From SZUA-442 sp963753185 (GTDB lineage Bacteria > Actinomycetota > Acidimicrobiia > Spongiisociales > UBA5794), in assembly GCA_963753185.1 (NCBI GenBank), contig CAVWBO010000007.1, positions 1,426,001-1,490,000 on the forward strand: a stretch of DNA of 64,000 nucleotides, written 5' to 3'. Position 1 is the first letter of the stretch. Every line of letters begins with the position of its first letter. The translations under genes and the position numbers were made by a program. Of this stretch, positions 50,283-60,086 are shown piece by piece. The notes under the pieces are model-generated. The model did no database searches. It saw only the letters and a list, made by a program, of their open reading frames with translations, and had not been told where the DNA came from.

Positions 50283-52384
50283 TCGCATCGATCCCGGTAC
50301 CGGGCCGCTGGTGCGTCGCTGCGGCCACCGCGACCACCTTCGGCGCCCTGATGCCGGTCCACGTCGCCCTGATCGTCGCGGTTGTCGCCTTGGGGGTCGT
50401 GTCGGCGAAACCGCGGTTCGTTCTCATCGGCGTGGTCGGTGCTGTGCTCGTCGTCGGGGGCTCCGTCTCTGGTGCGGCGGCGGCGAGTCGCATGGCCGCA
50501 GTCGAGGCTGCCGAGGTACCCGACGGCTCGTTCGAGGTCGATGCGATGATTCGTGAAGACCCGGCAACGCGGTGGGCGGGGAACGCGGTCGCAACGCCGG
50601 TGGCGATCGATGGGGACCCCTGGCAGGGGCCACCTATCGGGATCGGACCCCTGCCAGGCCACGTCAATGCGGGTGATCGGGTCATCGTCGAAGGCGTCCT
50701 GAGGGATGCGTTCGGCCGGGTGGGCAACGATGTCGTTGCCGGACGTCTCCGTGTATCCGAGGTGCTTCGGCATGACAGCACGGCCAATCCGCTGATGATG
50801 GCGGGCAACGCCCTGCGTGAACGGGTCCGCGGAGTCTTCCACCGCGACGACGCCATCGACGGCCTCGCCACGGGGCTCCTGATGGGCGACACGGACCGCA
50901 TCCCTGCAAGCCACATGGAGAACCTGCGCAGAGCGGGACTGGCCCACTTCGTCGCCGTCTCCGGATCGAACGTCGCCCTGTTCCTCGGTGTCTTGTGGGT
51001 CCTCGGAGCGCCACTGGCGATACATCCGAGGGCGAGGGCATGTCTGGGTTTCGTCGGGCTCGCCGTGTTCGTGGTGATGACCCGGTGGGAGCCATCGGTG
51101 GTGCGTGCGAGTGTCATGGCCGCCGTCCCACTCACCGGTGGGCTTCTCGGTGTTCCGGTCGACCCGTGGATGGCCCTCGGCGTTGCAGTCACGGTGCTTG
51201 TGCTGTTCTCGGCAGACCTCCTGACGTCGGTTGGGTTCATCCTCTCGGTCGCCGCCACCGCCGGTGTCCTCGTGGGTGTCGTCGCCGTGCGCCAGCGTTC
51301 GCCGAGGTGGCTCTGGACCACGCTGGGAGCGACCGTCGGAGCCCAACTCGCCGTCGCCCCGATCATCCTGACGGTCTTCGGCACCATGCCCCTCGTCGCA
51401 CCTCTCGCCAACCTCGTCGCCGCACCACTTGTCGCCCTCACGACCCTTGTCGCCCTTGTGAGCGTCGTCGTCCCCTTCGGGGGGCTCGACGCGGCCGCCC
51501 GCATGGGATCCGCGGCGATCCTCGAGGTCGCCTCGATCGCAGCGGACGGGCCCCAGCTGTCAGCGATGGGAACGATCGGCGCCGCTGCCGTCGGCATGCT
51601 CGCAGCCGTTCGACGATCGCGCCCCCTCGGCCTTGCGGCTGTCGTGGTGATCCTGATGGCCTCGACGACGACCGCGCCCACGTGGCCGACGGAAGCGACC
51701 CTTGTCGCGCTCGCGGTCGGACAAGGAGATTCGATCCTCCTTCAGGATCCTTCGGGACGGGCTGTCCTCGTCGACGGAGGCCGGCGTCCTGACGTCCTCG
51801 ATCGGGCGCTTCGCCGTCATCGTGTCCGATCACTCGACGTGGTGGTCGTCACCCACGGCGACGCCGACCACAGCGGCGGTCTCGGAGAGCTGCTCGGAGC
51901 CATGGACGTGGGGGAGCTGTGGATGCCGGCGTTCTCCGTCGACGAGACCCTCGACGAGCTCGCGCTCGTCGCCGTCGACAATGAAGTCCCGGTTCGCCGT
52001 GTGGCAGGCGGCTTCCGGACCAGGCTCGGAGCCTTCTCGATCGAGGTCCTCGGGCCGACTCGTCGTTTCCACAGCGACAACGACGGATCCGTGGTGCTCC
52101 TCGTCACGGCCGGCAGCTCCGCGCTGCTTCCCGGTGACATTGGCGCCGTCGCCCAGAACGAGCTTCCCGACGTGAGGCCGGACGTCCTCGTCGTGCCGCA
52201 TCACGGTGCGGCGACATCGGATCTCGGTTGGCTCGAACGGATGGATCCCGACTTCGCGATCCTCTCCTACGGGACCAACACGTACGGCCATCCCCACCCG
52301 GATGTCCTCGGCGTGCTCTCCGAGATGGGAATGGTCGTCCGTCACACGTACATCGAAGGGGACATCGTGGTGCCAATCGGGTGA
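50279..52384 (+). CDS. comEC: ComEC/Rec2 DNA-uptake channel protein
   Basis: This 701-residue polytopic protein has N-terminal membrane helices and an OB-like segment, then the competence domain (GLLMGDTDRIPASHMENLRR, VSGSNVALFLG) and a C-terminal metallo-beta-lactamase-like nuclease domain with THGDADHSGG and VPHHG. Together with comEA it forms the inner-membrane DNA import channel. holA follows, the usual comEA-comEC-holA order, so the cells are potentially transformable. Confidence 0.94.
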   Translation: MIASIPVPGRWCVAAATATTFGALMPVHVALIVAVVALGVVSAKPRFVLIGVVGAVLVVGGSVSGAAAASRMAAVEAAEVPDGSFEVDAMIREDPATRWAGNAVATPVAIDGDPWQGPPIGIGPLPGHVNAGDRVIVEGVLRDAFGRVGNDVVAGRLRVSEVLRHDSTANPLMMAGNALRERVRGVFHRDDAIDGLATGLLMGDTDRIPASHMENLRRAGLAHFVAVSGSNVALFLGVLWVLGAPLAIHPRARACLGFVGLAVFVVMTRWEPSVVRASVMAAVPLTGGLLGVPVDPWMALGVAVTVLVLFSADLLTSVGFILSVAATAGVLVGVVAVRQRSPRWLWTTLGATVGAQLAVAPIILTVFGTMPLVAPLANLVAAPLVALTTLVALVSVVVPFGGLDAAARMGSAAILEVASIAADGPQLSAMGTIGAAAVGMLAAVRRSRPLGLAAVVVILMASTTTAPTWPTEATLVALAVGQGDSILLQDPSGRAVLVDGGRRPDVLDRALRRHRVRSLDVVVVTHGDADHSGGLGELLGAMDVGELWMPAFSVDETLDELALVAVDNEVPVRRVAGGFRTRLGAFSIEVLGPTRRFHSDNDGSVVLLVTAGSSALLPGDIGAVAQNELPDVRPDVLVVPHHGAATSDLGWLERMDPDFAILSYGTNTYGHPHPDVLGVLSEMGMVVRHTYIEGDIVVPIG

Positions 52385-52423
52385 CGAGTCGCCACGGTGG
52401 GTGCCGGCGCTACATTGCCTGTC

Positions 52424-53401
52424 ATGGCATGGCACAGCGTCATCGGGCCGCGTGAGGCGGGACCGTCCGAGCGGGAACAGATGGTCGCAGCGGCGATGAA
52501 GCTCCTGTCGGACGATGGCGTCGATGATGCCACCCGGATCGATGTCCCCGCCAAGGGCACATCCGGTTCGGACGATGTCGGCGCGATGCGCGATGCCGTC
52601 GCGGGCATCGTCCCCGCCCTCCAATCAGGATCGCTCTTCGGCGGCGCGACGGGTGTCGTGGTGGTCGACGCGCAGTCGCTCCTCAGGCAGGAGGTCGACA
52701 CGATCGCCGAGCTCCTCGCCGCGTCGGATCCGTCACAGGCCTCCGCGGTGTTCGTCGCCATGGGGAGCCTTCCAGCAGCCATCAAGCGTGTCCTGACGGG
52801 CGATGCGGTCACGGTCAAGGCGATCACCGAGCGCGACGCCGCGGCATGGCTCGCGGATGAGGCGAAACGGCGAGGCCTGCGGATCGACCAGGATGCACGC
52901 ACGGAGCTGATGCAGCGGTTCGGATCCGACACCTCCGCGATGGGTCGGGCCCTCGATCAACTCGCAATCGGCGGATCCACGGTCACGGCCGCCGATGTGG
53001 AGAGCCGGTTCACGAACCGGCCCGACGAGCCGATGTGGCTCCTCGGCGACGCCATCATGACGGGAGACCAGGCCCAGGCGCTCCGCCGTCTCAGCGATTT
53101 CCTCCAGCACCAGCATCCCCTCGTGCTCCTCGCGTACCTCGAGGGGGAGGTCCGGAGGCGGTCGCTCGCAGCCGTCGCACCCGACTATGACGCCTTCACG
53201 GCATGGTCAGGGGCGAACCCGAACAGTTACGGGACGAAGAAGGTGTGGCAATCCAGGACCAGGGCGAACGGCGAAGCCCTCGGCAACTGCGTGCGTGCGA
53301 TCGCAAAGGCCGATCTCACCTTGAAGACACAACCGGAGGCAACCCACCGGGTCACGCTGGAGCGGCTCACCGTCGCGATGTGCCGCTGGATGAGTCGATG
53401 A
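52424..53401 (+). CDS. holA: DNA polymerase III delta subunit
   Basis: Clamp-loader subunit that opens the sliding clamp. The ATG at 52424 gives 325 residues. It follows comEC and has the expected delta architecture: an N-terminal AAA-like domain with SGSLFGGATGVVVVDAQSLL, then the three-helix region ALRRLSDFLQHQHPLVLLAYL and the C-terminal collar domain. It converges with greA. Confidence 0.9.
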   Translation: MAWHSVIGPREAGPSEREQMVAAAMKLLSDDGVDDATRIDVPAKGTSGSDDVGAMRDAVAGIVPALQSGSLFGGATGVVVVDAQSLLRQEVDTIAELLAASDPSQASAVFVAMGSLPAAIKRVLTGDAVTVKAITERDAAAWLADEAKRRGLRIDQDARTELMQRFGSDTSAMGRALDQLAIGGSTVTAADVESRFTNRPDEPMWLLGDAIMTGDQAQALRRLSDFLQHQHPLVLLAYLEGEVRRRSLAAVAPDYDAFTAWSGANPNSYGTKKVWQSRTRANGEALGNCVRAIAKADLTLKTQPEATHRVTLERLTVAMCRWMSR

Positions 53402-53411
53402 CGCGGAACCC

Positions 53412-53888
53412 CTACTCGTGTGACCTGACCGACGTGACGGTGTAGGCGAACGTGCCGCCGGGTGCGGCGTAGGTGACCCTGTCTCCCGGCGCTGCTCCCA
53501 TCAGTGCGGCTCCGAGGGGGCTGTCGGGGGAGGCAAGGACCATGCCGGGGAGTTTGTTCTCGGCGGGGGCGACGAAGAACTCCATCTCATCCCCGTCGTC
53601 GTCGACCACGGTTGCGATCGTTCCGACCGTGACGACTCCCGAGTTCGCGGCCTCGATGATCTTCGCGTTCTCGATGAGGTGGGTGATCTGTCGGATCCGG
53701 GCCTCCATGAGCCCCTGATCGTTCTTCGCGGTGTCGTACTCGGCGTTCTCCTTGAGATCACCGTGTGACCGTGCCTCCGCGATGCGTTGGACGATCTCGT
53801 CGCGTCCCGTGGTGGTCAGGTGCGCCAGCTCTTCCTCGAGCTTGCGAAGGGCCGCCGGGGTCAGCCATGTGCCCTCGTGTGCGGTCAC
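53412..53888 (-). CDS. greA: Transcription elongation factor GreA
   Basis: Rescues backtracked RNA polymerase by transcript cleavage. The 158-residue protein has the N-terminal coiled coil with the acidic tip (GDLKENAEYDTAKNDQ at about 43-58) and the C-terminal FKBP-like domain (SPLGAALMGAAPGDRVTY). Start is GTG, six bases after the rpsT stop on the same strand. Confidence 0.96.
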   Translation of the reverse strand: MTAHEGTWLTPAALRKLEEELAHLTTTGRDEIVQRIAEARSHGDLKENAEYDTAKNDQGLMEARIRQITHLIENAKIIEAANSGVVTVGTIATVVDDDGDEMEFFVAPAENKLPGMVLASPDSPLGAALMGAAPGDRVTYAAPGGTFAYTVTSVRSHE

Positions 53889-53894
53889 GGTCGA

Positions 53895-54161
53895 TCAGCC
53901 GAGCAGCGAGCGGACCTGGGCCGTCAGGCGAGCCTTGCGCCGCGACGCCGTGTTCTTGTGGATGACACCCTTCGTCACTGCCATGTCGAAGCGCGTCTGG
54001 GCAACCTTGAGCAGCTCCTCGGCCTTGGCTGCATCGCCTGCCTCTACGGCGTCGGTCACGTGCTTGGCACGTGTCTTCAGCTCGGAACGGATCGCCTTGT
54101 TTCTCTGATGGCGGGTCTCGTTCTGCCGATTGCGCTTGATCTGTGACTTGATGTTGGCCAT
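53895..54161 (-). CDS. rpsT: Ribosomal protein bS20
   Basis: Small-subunit protein of 88 residues: MANIKSQIKRNRQNETRHQRN opening, KNTASRRKARL near the end. The ATG has GAGAGG upstream. It diverges from lepA and is followed by greA. Confidence 0.96.
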   Translation of the reverse strand: MANIKSQIKRNRQNETRHQRNKAIRSELKTRAKHVTDAVEAGDAAKAEELLKVAQTRFDMAVTKGVIHKNTASRRKARLTAQVRSLLG

Positions 54162-54224
54162 ACCGAATGAAACCTCTCGAGGTGGGTGGAACCCCGGCAG
54201 GATAGCAGCCGGGCCCGTCAACGG

Positions 54225-54230
54225 TACACT
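54225..54230 (+). promoter_or_regulatory. Probable -10 box for lepA
   Basis: TACACT in GGTACACT, about 44 bases before the lepA start in the divergent gap with rpsT. Same form as at mreB. Confidence 0.4.
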
Positions 54231-54273
54231 CAAATGCCCTGCCGCAATGGCGGTTCCCCCGCCGGAGATACCG

Positions 54274-56076
54274 ATGGATCAGGCGCGCATCCGCAACTTC
54301 AGCATCATCGCCCACATCGACCACGGGAAGTCGACCCTCGCGGATCGGCTCCTCGAGCGTACGGGTGCCATCGCGGGACGCGACATGCGCGCCCAGCTCC
54401 TCGATGAGATGGACCTCGAGCGCGAGCGGGGCATCACCATCAAGGCGAACGCCGTACGCATCGACTACAAGGCCCCTTCGGGGATCGCGTATGAGTTGAA
54501 CCTCATCGACACACCGGGTCACGTCGACTTCTCCTACGAGGTGTCGCGGAGCCTCGAGGCGTGTGAGGGTGCCCTGCTCCTCGTCGACGCGTCCCAGGGT
54601 GTCGAGGCCCAGACCCTCGCGAACGCGTACATGGCGATCGACAGCGGCCTCGAGATCATCCCGGTCGTCAACAAGATCGACCTTCCCGCAGCGGATCCCG
54701 ACCGCGTCGCTGCGGAGGTGGCGAGCGTGATCGGCGGGGAGGTGTCTGACGTGCTCTTCGTGTCGGCGAAGTCGGGGCTCGGCATCGACGAGCTCCTCGA
54801 TGCCATCGTCGATCGGCTGCCGGCACCCGAGGGTGAGCCGGGCTCGGAACTGCGGGCACTCGTGTTCGACTCGTACTACGACACGTACCGCGGCGTCGTC
54901 GCCCTGGTACGGATCGTCGACGGTGAACTGCGGACGGGGGACCAGATCCGGCTCATGGCGAATCGTGTCGACCTCACGGCGGATGAGATCGGCATCCGCC
55001 GCCCACGCATGGAAGCGATCGGGACCCTCGGCGCTGGGGAGGCCGGGTACCTCATCACGGGCGTCAAGGACATCGACCTGATCCGCGTCGGCGACACCGT
55101 CACCCACAAGGACCGTCCGTCGACAGCACCGCTCGCCGGGTATGCAGAGCCGAAGCCGATGGTCTTCGCCGGGCTCTTCCCGACCGACGGTGACGACTTC
55201 GAGCGACTCAGGGAGGCGCTCGACAAGCTCAGGCTCAACGACTCCTCGCTCGTCTACCAGGCAGAGACAAGCAAGGCGCTCGGCTTCGGTTTCCGTGTCG
55301 GCTTCCTGGGCCTTCTCCACATGGAGATCGTGCGCGAACGGCTCGAACGCGAATACGACCTCGAGCTCGTCTCGACGGCGCCGTCGGTCGAGTACGTGGC
55401 AACGCTCACGGACGGGTCACAGCGGCGGCTGCAGAGCCCGCAGGACCTGCCGGACCCCGGTTCCCTGGCCAAGATCGAGGAACCGTACGTGAAGGTCATG
55501 ATCATCTCCCCGACCACCTACATCGGGACGATCATGGAACTCGTCCAGAACAAGCGTGGCGAGATGGGCGACATGACGTACCTGTCACCCGAACGAGTGG
55601 AGCTGCACTACCTCATGCCGCTCGCGGAGATCGTGTTCGACTTCTTCGACCAACTCAAGTCACGCACACGCGGGTACGCATCACTCGACTACGAGCCAGC
55701 CGACTATCGCCCATCCGAGCTCGTCAGGGTCGACATCCTCCTCAACGGCCAGTCCGTCGACGCCTTCTCGACGATCGTCCACAGGGACAAGGCGTACGGA
55801 TACGGAAAGGCGATGGTGAGCAAGCTGCGCGAGCTCATTCCGAGGCAGCTCTTCGACGTCCCCATCCAGGCGGCCATCGGTTCGCGCATCATCTCGCGCG
55901 AGACGGTCAAGGCGAAGCGCAAGGATGTGACCGCAAAGTGCTACGGAGGCGACATCACGAGGAAGCGCAAGCTCCTCGAGCGCCAGAAGGAGGGCAAGAA
56001 GCGGATGAAGATGGTGGGTTCGGTCGAGGTCCCGCAGGAAGCGTTCGTGGCCGCCCTCCGCATCGGTGAGGAGTGA
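54274..56076 (+). CDS. lepA: Elongation factor 4 (LepA)
   Basis: Ribosomal back-translocase GTPase. The 600-residue protein has G1 AHIDHGKST, G2 RGITIKA, G3 DTPGH, and the EF-G-like domains ending in the LepA C-terminal region with KRKLLERQKEGKKRMKMVG. It heads the run lepA-hemW-hrcA-dnaJ-rsmE. Confidence 0.97.
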   Translation: MDQARIRNFSIIAHIDHGKSTLADRLLERTGAIAGRDMRAQLLDEMDLERERGITIKANAVRIDYKAPSGIAYELNLIDTPGHVDFSYEVSRSLEACEGALLLVDASQGVEAQTLANAYMAIDSGLEIIPVVNKIDLPAADPDRVAAEVASVIGGEVSDVLFVSAKSGLGIDELLDAIVDRLPAPEGEPGSELRALVFDSYYDTYRGVVALVRIVDGELRTGDQIRLMANRVDLTADEIGIRRPRMEAIGTLGAGEAGYLITGVKDIDLIRVGDTVTHKDRPSTAPLAGYAEPKPMVFAGLFPTDGDDFERLREALDKLRLNDSSLVYQAETSKALGFGFRVGFLGLLHMEIVRERLEREYDLELVSTAPSVEYVATLTDGSQRRLQSPQDLPDPGSLAKIEEPYVKVMIISPTTYIGTIMELVQNKRGEMGDMTYLSPERVELHYLMPLAEIVFDFFDQLKSRTRGYASLDYEPADYRPSELVRVDILLNGQSVDAFSTIVHRDKAYGYGKAMVSKLRELIPRQLFDVPIQAAIGSRIISRETVKAKRKDVTAKCYGGDITRKRKLLERQKEGKKRMKMVGSVEVPQEAFVAALRIGEE

Positions 56077-56083
56077 CCTTTCC

Positions 56084-57259
56084 GTGACGGCTCCTCCTGT
56101 GCGAGCCGACGACCCAGGGCTCGCCGACGCTGCGCATGACGTCAAATCCGCATACGTGCACATTCCCTTCTGCAGGCGACGGTGCCCGTACTGTGATTTC
56201 GCCGTGGTCGAGGGTGTCCTCGACGACCGATCCCACCGCCGCTATGTAGCGGCCGTGATCGCCGAGATCGCGATGGAGGCGCCGTTCGGTCCGCTCGGGG
56301 CCATCAATTTCGGTGGGGGAACCCCCTCGGCGATCGCACCCGAGCACATTTCGGCGATCATCTCCGAGCTCCGCGAGCGCTTCGGTGTGACAGGGGATGT
56401 CGAGGTGTCCATCGAGGTCAACCCAGAGGACTGGACAGATTCGCTGTGCGAGGGACTCGTCGAGGCCGGGGTAGATCGTGTGTCGATCGGTGCACAGTCG
56501 ATGAGCGACAACGTCCTCGGCGCACTCGGACGGCTCCACGCCGCGGACCAGGTGACTCGGGCGGTCATTGGCGCCCGCGGTGCCGGGTTCCGGTCGGTCA
56601 GCGTCGACCTCATCTTCGGTCATCCCGACGAATCGGCCGACGAGTGGGAACGTACGGTCGGGGAGGTCCTGTCACTTCCCATTGACCACATCAGTACGTA
56701 TGCGCTGACCGTCGAACCGGGAACTGCGTTCGCACGGCTCATGGCGACGCCCGAGACCGCACCGGACGACGACACCCAGGCGGACCGGTACGAGCTGTTC
56801 ACGCGGCTCGCCGGCGCCGAGGCCATCGATCGGTACGAGGTCTCGAACCATGCACGACCGGGCCATGCGTGCAGGTACAACCTCGCTACCTGGGCCCATG
56901 CTGAGTACATCGGCTTCGGCCTCGGCGCCCACGACCATCGGTGGGGCCTGCGATCACGCAATCACCGGCGCCTTGATCGGTATCTCGAGTCTGTCGAAGG
57001 TGGCGTCAGGCCACGGGTCGGGTCCGAACACCTCGACGCCGCCGCCCAGGAACGAGACCGGTTCATGCTCGGGTTGCGCCTCGCCGCAGGGACTCCGATG
57101 TCGTTGTTCGCAGAGAGGTTCGTCCGATCCCCGCAGGCGTCGCGTCTCACGGATGCAGGCGTCATCGCCGTGCGCAACGACAGGGTGGTGGTCCTCGACC
57201 CGCTCCGCGCTGACATGGTGGCGCGAGAGGCGTTATCAGTCGCCACTGCCGATTGCTAA
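56084..57259 (+). CDS. hemW: Radical SAM protein HemW
   Basis: HemW-type radical SAM enzyme, once annotated as coproporphyrinogen III oxidase. The GTG at 56084 has GAGGAG ten bases upstream; an upstream GTG is at 56066. The 391-residue protein has the cluster-binding CRRRCPYC motif (Cys 30, 34, 37), GGGTPS and a C-terminal HemN-like domain. HemW is thought to be a haem chaperone. It lies between lepA and hrcA, the usual order. Confidence 0.92.
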   Translation: MTAPPVRADDPGLADAAHDVKSAYVHIPFCRRRCPYCDFAVVEGVLDDRSHRRYVAAVIAEIAMEAPFGPLGAINFGGGTPSAIAPEHISAIISELRERFGVTGDVEVSIEVNPEDWTDSLCEGLVEAGVDRVSIGAQSMSDNVLGALGRLHAADQVTRAVIGARGAGFRSVSVDLIFGHPDESADEWERTVGEVLSLPIDHISTYALTVEPGTAFARLMATPETAPDDDTQADRYELFTRLAGAEAIDRYEVSNHARPGHACRYNLATWAHAEYIGFGLGAHDHRWGLRSRNHRRLDRYLESVEGGVRPRVGSEHLDAAAQERDRFMLGLRLAAGTPMSLFAERFVRSPQASRLTDAGVIAVRNDRVVVLDPLRADMVAREALSVATADC

Positions 57260-57268
57260 CTTTCGACC

Positions 57269-58264
57269 ATGCTCGACGACCGCAAGTCCAAGGTGCTCAA
57301 AGCGCTCGTGGAGGAATACATCCGAACGGGCGAGCCCGTGAGCTCACAGGCCATCTTGGGCCGGATCGGTATACGCGTGTCGTCCGCAACGATCCGCAAC
57401 GACCTCGCCCGCCTCGAATCGTACGGATTCGTCAGCCAGCCGCATACGTCGGCCGGCAGGCTTCCGACCGATCAGGGCTACCGCTTCTACGTCGATCACC
57501 TCGCCCCGTCGCGGTTGCGCGAGGCGACCAGGGAGCGCATCGACGAGTTCTTCCAGGAGGTCCACCGCCAGATCTCGGAGGTGCTCAAGGACACATCCTT
57601 GTTCGTCAACGAGCTCACCTCGTATCCCTCGGTCGTCGTCGGGCCTGCCATGTCGACGGACACGATCAAGGACATACGGCTCGTTCCGCTCGGAGGTTCG
57701 ATCGTGCTCGTGGTGGCGGTCGCTGCGAACGGTCGCGTCCACCAGGACTTCGTCGATGTCGGAGGGGTGGTTGACGAGGACACCATCGAGTCAGCGGAGC
57801 GCCTGCTCGCTGCGGCGTTCGAGGGGAGGACGCTCGATGCACCAGACGATGACGGCCTGCGGAGAAATGACCTTCCGGCTGCCGTGAAGCGGGTCGTCCT
57901 CCCCGTGGAGGACCAACTGAAGGCCACGAGATCCGACCAGGAGATCTATGTGAGTGGCACGAGCCGGATGGCCTCCCTCTGGAAGGACCTGACGATGGTC
58001 CAGAACCTCCTCGGTCTCCTCGAGGAGGAGGCGTCCCTGATCTCGCTGCTCGCCGACGACCCTGAGGGGACGCACGTCCGATTCGGTTCGGACATCGGAA
58101 CCGGCGGCGATCTCGCCGTCGTGACGACGACCTACGAGACATCGTCCGGCGCCACGGGGCATGTCGGGGTCATCGGGCCCATGCGCATGAACTACAAGCG
58201 GACGATCCGTGTGGTCGAGGGAGTCACGGAACGTCTCGAGGACCGCTTCGGGGCCGGCACGTGA
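57269..58264 (+). CDS. hrcA: Heat-inducible transcription repressor HrcA
   Basis: Repressor of class I heat-shock genes. The 331-residue protein has the N-terminal winged helix (EYIRTGEPVSSQAILGRI, SSATIRNDLARLESYGFV), the GAF-like middle and the end GVIGPMRMNYKRTIRVV. No CIRCE element (TTAGCACTC-N9-GAGTGCTAA) is visible in its upstream region or elsewhere in the window. It overlaps dnaJ by four bases. Confidence 0.95.
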   Translation: MLDDRKSKVLKALVEEYIRTGEPVSSQAILGRIGIRVSSATIRNDLARLESYGFVSQPHTSAGRLPTDQGYRFYVDHLAPSRLREATRERIDEFFQEVHRQISEVLKDTSLFVNELTSYPSVVVGPAMSTDTIKDIRLVPLGGSIVLVVAVAANGRVHQDFVDVGGVVDEDTIESAERLLAAAFEGRTLDAPDDDGLRRNDLPAAVKRVVLPVEDQLKATRSDQEIYVSGTSRMASLWKDLTMVQNLLGLLEEEASLISLLADDPEGTHVRFGSDIGTGGDLAVVTTTYETSSGATGHVGVIGPMRMNYKRTIRVVEGVTERLEDRFGAGT

Positions 58265-59355
58265 CGGACTACTACGCGGTGCTCGGCGTCGCGCGCGACG
58301 CGACACCGGATGAGATCAAGAAGGCGTTTCGGCGTCTCGCCCGAGAGACCCATCCAGACGCGAATCCTGGCGACGCCGAGGCCGAGCACCGGTTCAGGGA
58401 GATCGCCGAGGCGTACGAAGTGCTCTCGGACCCGCAGAAGCGCGCTCGCTACGATCGCGGTGAGACCTTCGGAGGTCAGGACCTCTTCAGCCAGTTCGGC
58501 GGGCTCGAGGACATCCTCCAGCAGTTCTTCGGTGGTGGGGGTTTCGGCGGGTTCGGAGGCTTCGGCGGTGCGAGCCGCGGGCCCGAGCGCGGTCAGGACG
58601 TCGCCGTGCGTCTCGATCTCGACCTCGACGAGGCGGCGTTCGGGCTCGAGAGGGAGGTGTCGTTCGCCGCTCCCGTCCGATGCGAGACGTGCGACGGGTC
58701 CGGCGCCGAGCCCGGCCACGATCCGGTGACTTGCGCGACGTGCAACGGCCAGGGACGCGTCCAGGCCGCACGTCAGACATTGCTGGGAACGATGATGACC
58801 GTCACGGACTGCCCGGACTGCTCCGGCACGGGAAAGCGCATCGACCATCCGTGCACCACGTGCTCGGGCCAGGGCAGGCACCGCGGTGAGCGGACGCTCA
58901 CGGTGGAGGTGCCACCCGGCGTCGACACCGGGACGCGCCTTCGGCTCACGGGCAAGGGTGGATCCGGGCAGCGCAACGCACCTGCGGGGGACGTGTACGT
59001 GGAGGTCAGGGTCAGGGAGGACGCCCGGTTCCAGCGAGTGGGGGACGACCTCCATCACCGTGTCCGCATCGGTTTCACCGAGGCGGCGTTCGGTACCGAG
59101 ATCGAGATCCCGCTCCTCGGTGGTGAGACCGAGACGATCGACATTCCCCGTGGCACACAACCCGAGACCGTCTACCGATTGGGGAAGAAGGGCGTGCCAC
59201 ATCTCCAGCGCCGCGGTCGCGGCGACCTGCTCGTGCACATCGAGGTTGCCGTTCCCACCGACCTCGACGACGAGCAGGAGGATGTGTTGCGTACGTATGG
59301 TGAGCTCCGCGGGGAGCAGCCCTCCACGAAGAAGCGTGGCCTGTTCCGGCGATGA
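58261..59355 (+). CDS. dnaJ: Chaperone protein DnaJ
   Basis: Hsp40 co-chaperone. The 364-residue protein has the J domain with HPD at 31-33, a Gly/Phe-rich region (GGGGFGGFGGFGG at about 95-108), four CxxCxGxG zinc motifs (CETCDGSG, CATCNGQG, CPDCSGTG, CTTCSGQG) and the C-terminal substrate domain. The hrcA-dnaJ order is typical of actinobacteria that have a second dnaJ copy elsewhere. Confidence 0.96.
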   Translation: MTDYYAVLGVARDATPDEIKKAFRRLARETHPDANPGDAEAEHRFREIAEAYEVLSDPQKRARYDRGETFGGQDLFSQFGGLEDILQQFFGGGGFGGFGGFGGASRGPERGQDVAVRLDLDLDEAAFGLEREVSFAAPVRCETCDGSGAEPGHDPVTCATCNGQGRVQAARQTLLGTMMTVTDCPDCSGTGKRIDHPCTTCSGQGRHRGERTLTVEVPPGVDTGTRLRLTGKGGSGQRNAPAGDVYVEVRVREDARFQRVGDDLHHRVRIGFTEAAFGTEIEIPLLGGETETIDIPRGTQPETVYRLGKKGVPHLQRRGRGDLLVHIEVAVPTDLDDEQEDVLRTYGELRGEQPSTKKRGLFRR

Positions 59356-59996
59356 GGCATCAGCCGCACCTGTATCTCCCGGGTGTGTGGTCCGATCCGC
59401 TCCTCGAGGTCCCCGACACGGTTCGATCCCACCTGACGAAGGTCCTGCGGCTCCCGGAGGGGTCGACCGTCACGTACGGGGATGGCACGGGCGCGATCGG
59501 GGTAGGCACGTGGCGCGGGACGGTTGTCGAACGAGGCGAGGAATCGGTCGTCGAGGAAGCCACGCCGCACCTGACGATCGCCGTCGCACCACCGAAAGCC
59601 AAGGACCGCCAACGAACCATCGTCGAGAAGCTCCAGGAGCTGCGCGTGACGCGCCTTGTGTGGTTACGAACGGAGAGGGGCCAGGTCCGACCGCCGAATC
59701 CCGAACGTGCCGCCTCGTGGGCGGTCGGTGCGTTCGAGCAGAGCAGGGGCTCGCACCTCATGACGATCGATGAGGTCGCCATTTCCGACCTCGGTGGTGG
59801 CATCGCCGCATCCGCAGACGGCGCGGACCGACTCGCCGACGTCGCCTCCCCTGACAGGGTCGTCGTGGCCATCGGCCCCGAGGGAGGGTTCACCCCGACC
59901 GAGCTCGCGCACTTCGCGATCCACGCCAACCTCGGCCCGTCGATCCTGCGTACCGACACGGCTGCGATCGCCGCTGCAGCGACGATTCGCTGCTGA
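59352..59996 (+). CDS. rsmE: 16S rRNA m3U1498 methyltransferase RsmE
   Basis: SPOUT-family methyltransferase modifying U1498 of 16S rRNA. The 214-residue protein has a PUA-like N-terminus and the SAM knot at AIGPEGGFTPTELAHF and the closing LGPSILRTDTAAIAAAATI. It overlaps dnaJ by four bases, the common dnaJ-rsmE coupling. Confidence 0.94.
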   Translation: MRHQPHLYLPGVWSDPLLEVPDTVRSHLTKVLRLPEGSTVTYGDGTGAIGVGTWRGTVVERGEESVVEEATPHLTIAVAPPKAKDRQRTIVEKLQELRVTRLVWLRTERGQVRPPNPERAASWAVGAFEQSRGSHLMTIDEVAISDLGGGIAASADGADRLADVASPDRVVVAIGPEGGFTPTELAHFAIHANLGPSILRTDTAAIAAAATIRC

Positions 59997-60086
59997 CGAG
60001 TACTCGCATCCCGTCGACGATTACGCTAGCCTCTTGTATGCACCGAGCGTGTTCGGCTATGCGCGCTCGGTAGGCGGAGGGCATCA

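Noticed and set aside
57200..57300. CIRCE operator for hrcA/dnaJ
   Set aside because: No TTAGCACTC-N9-GAGTGCTAA is present here or elsewhere in the window.
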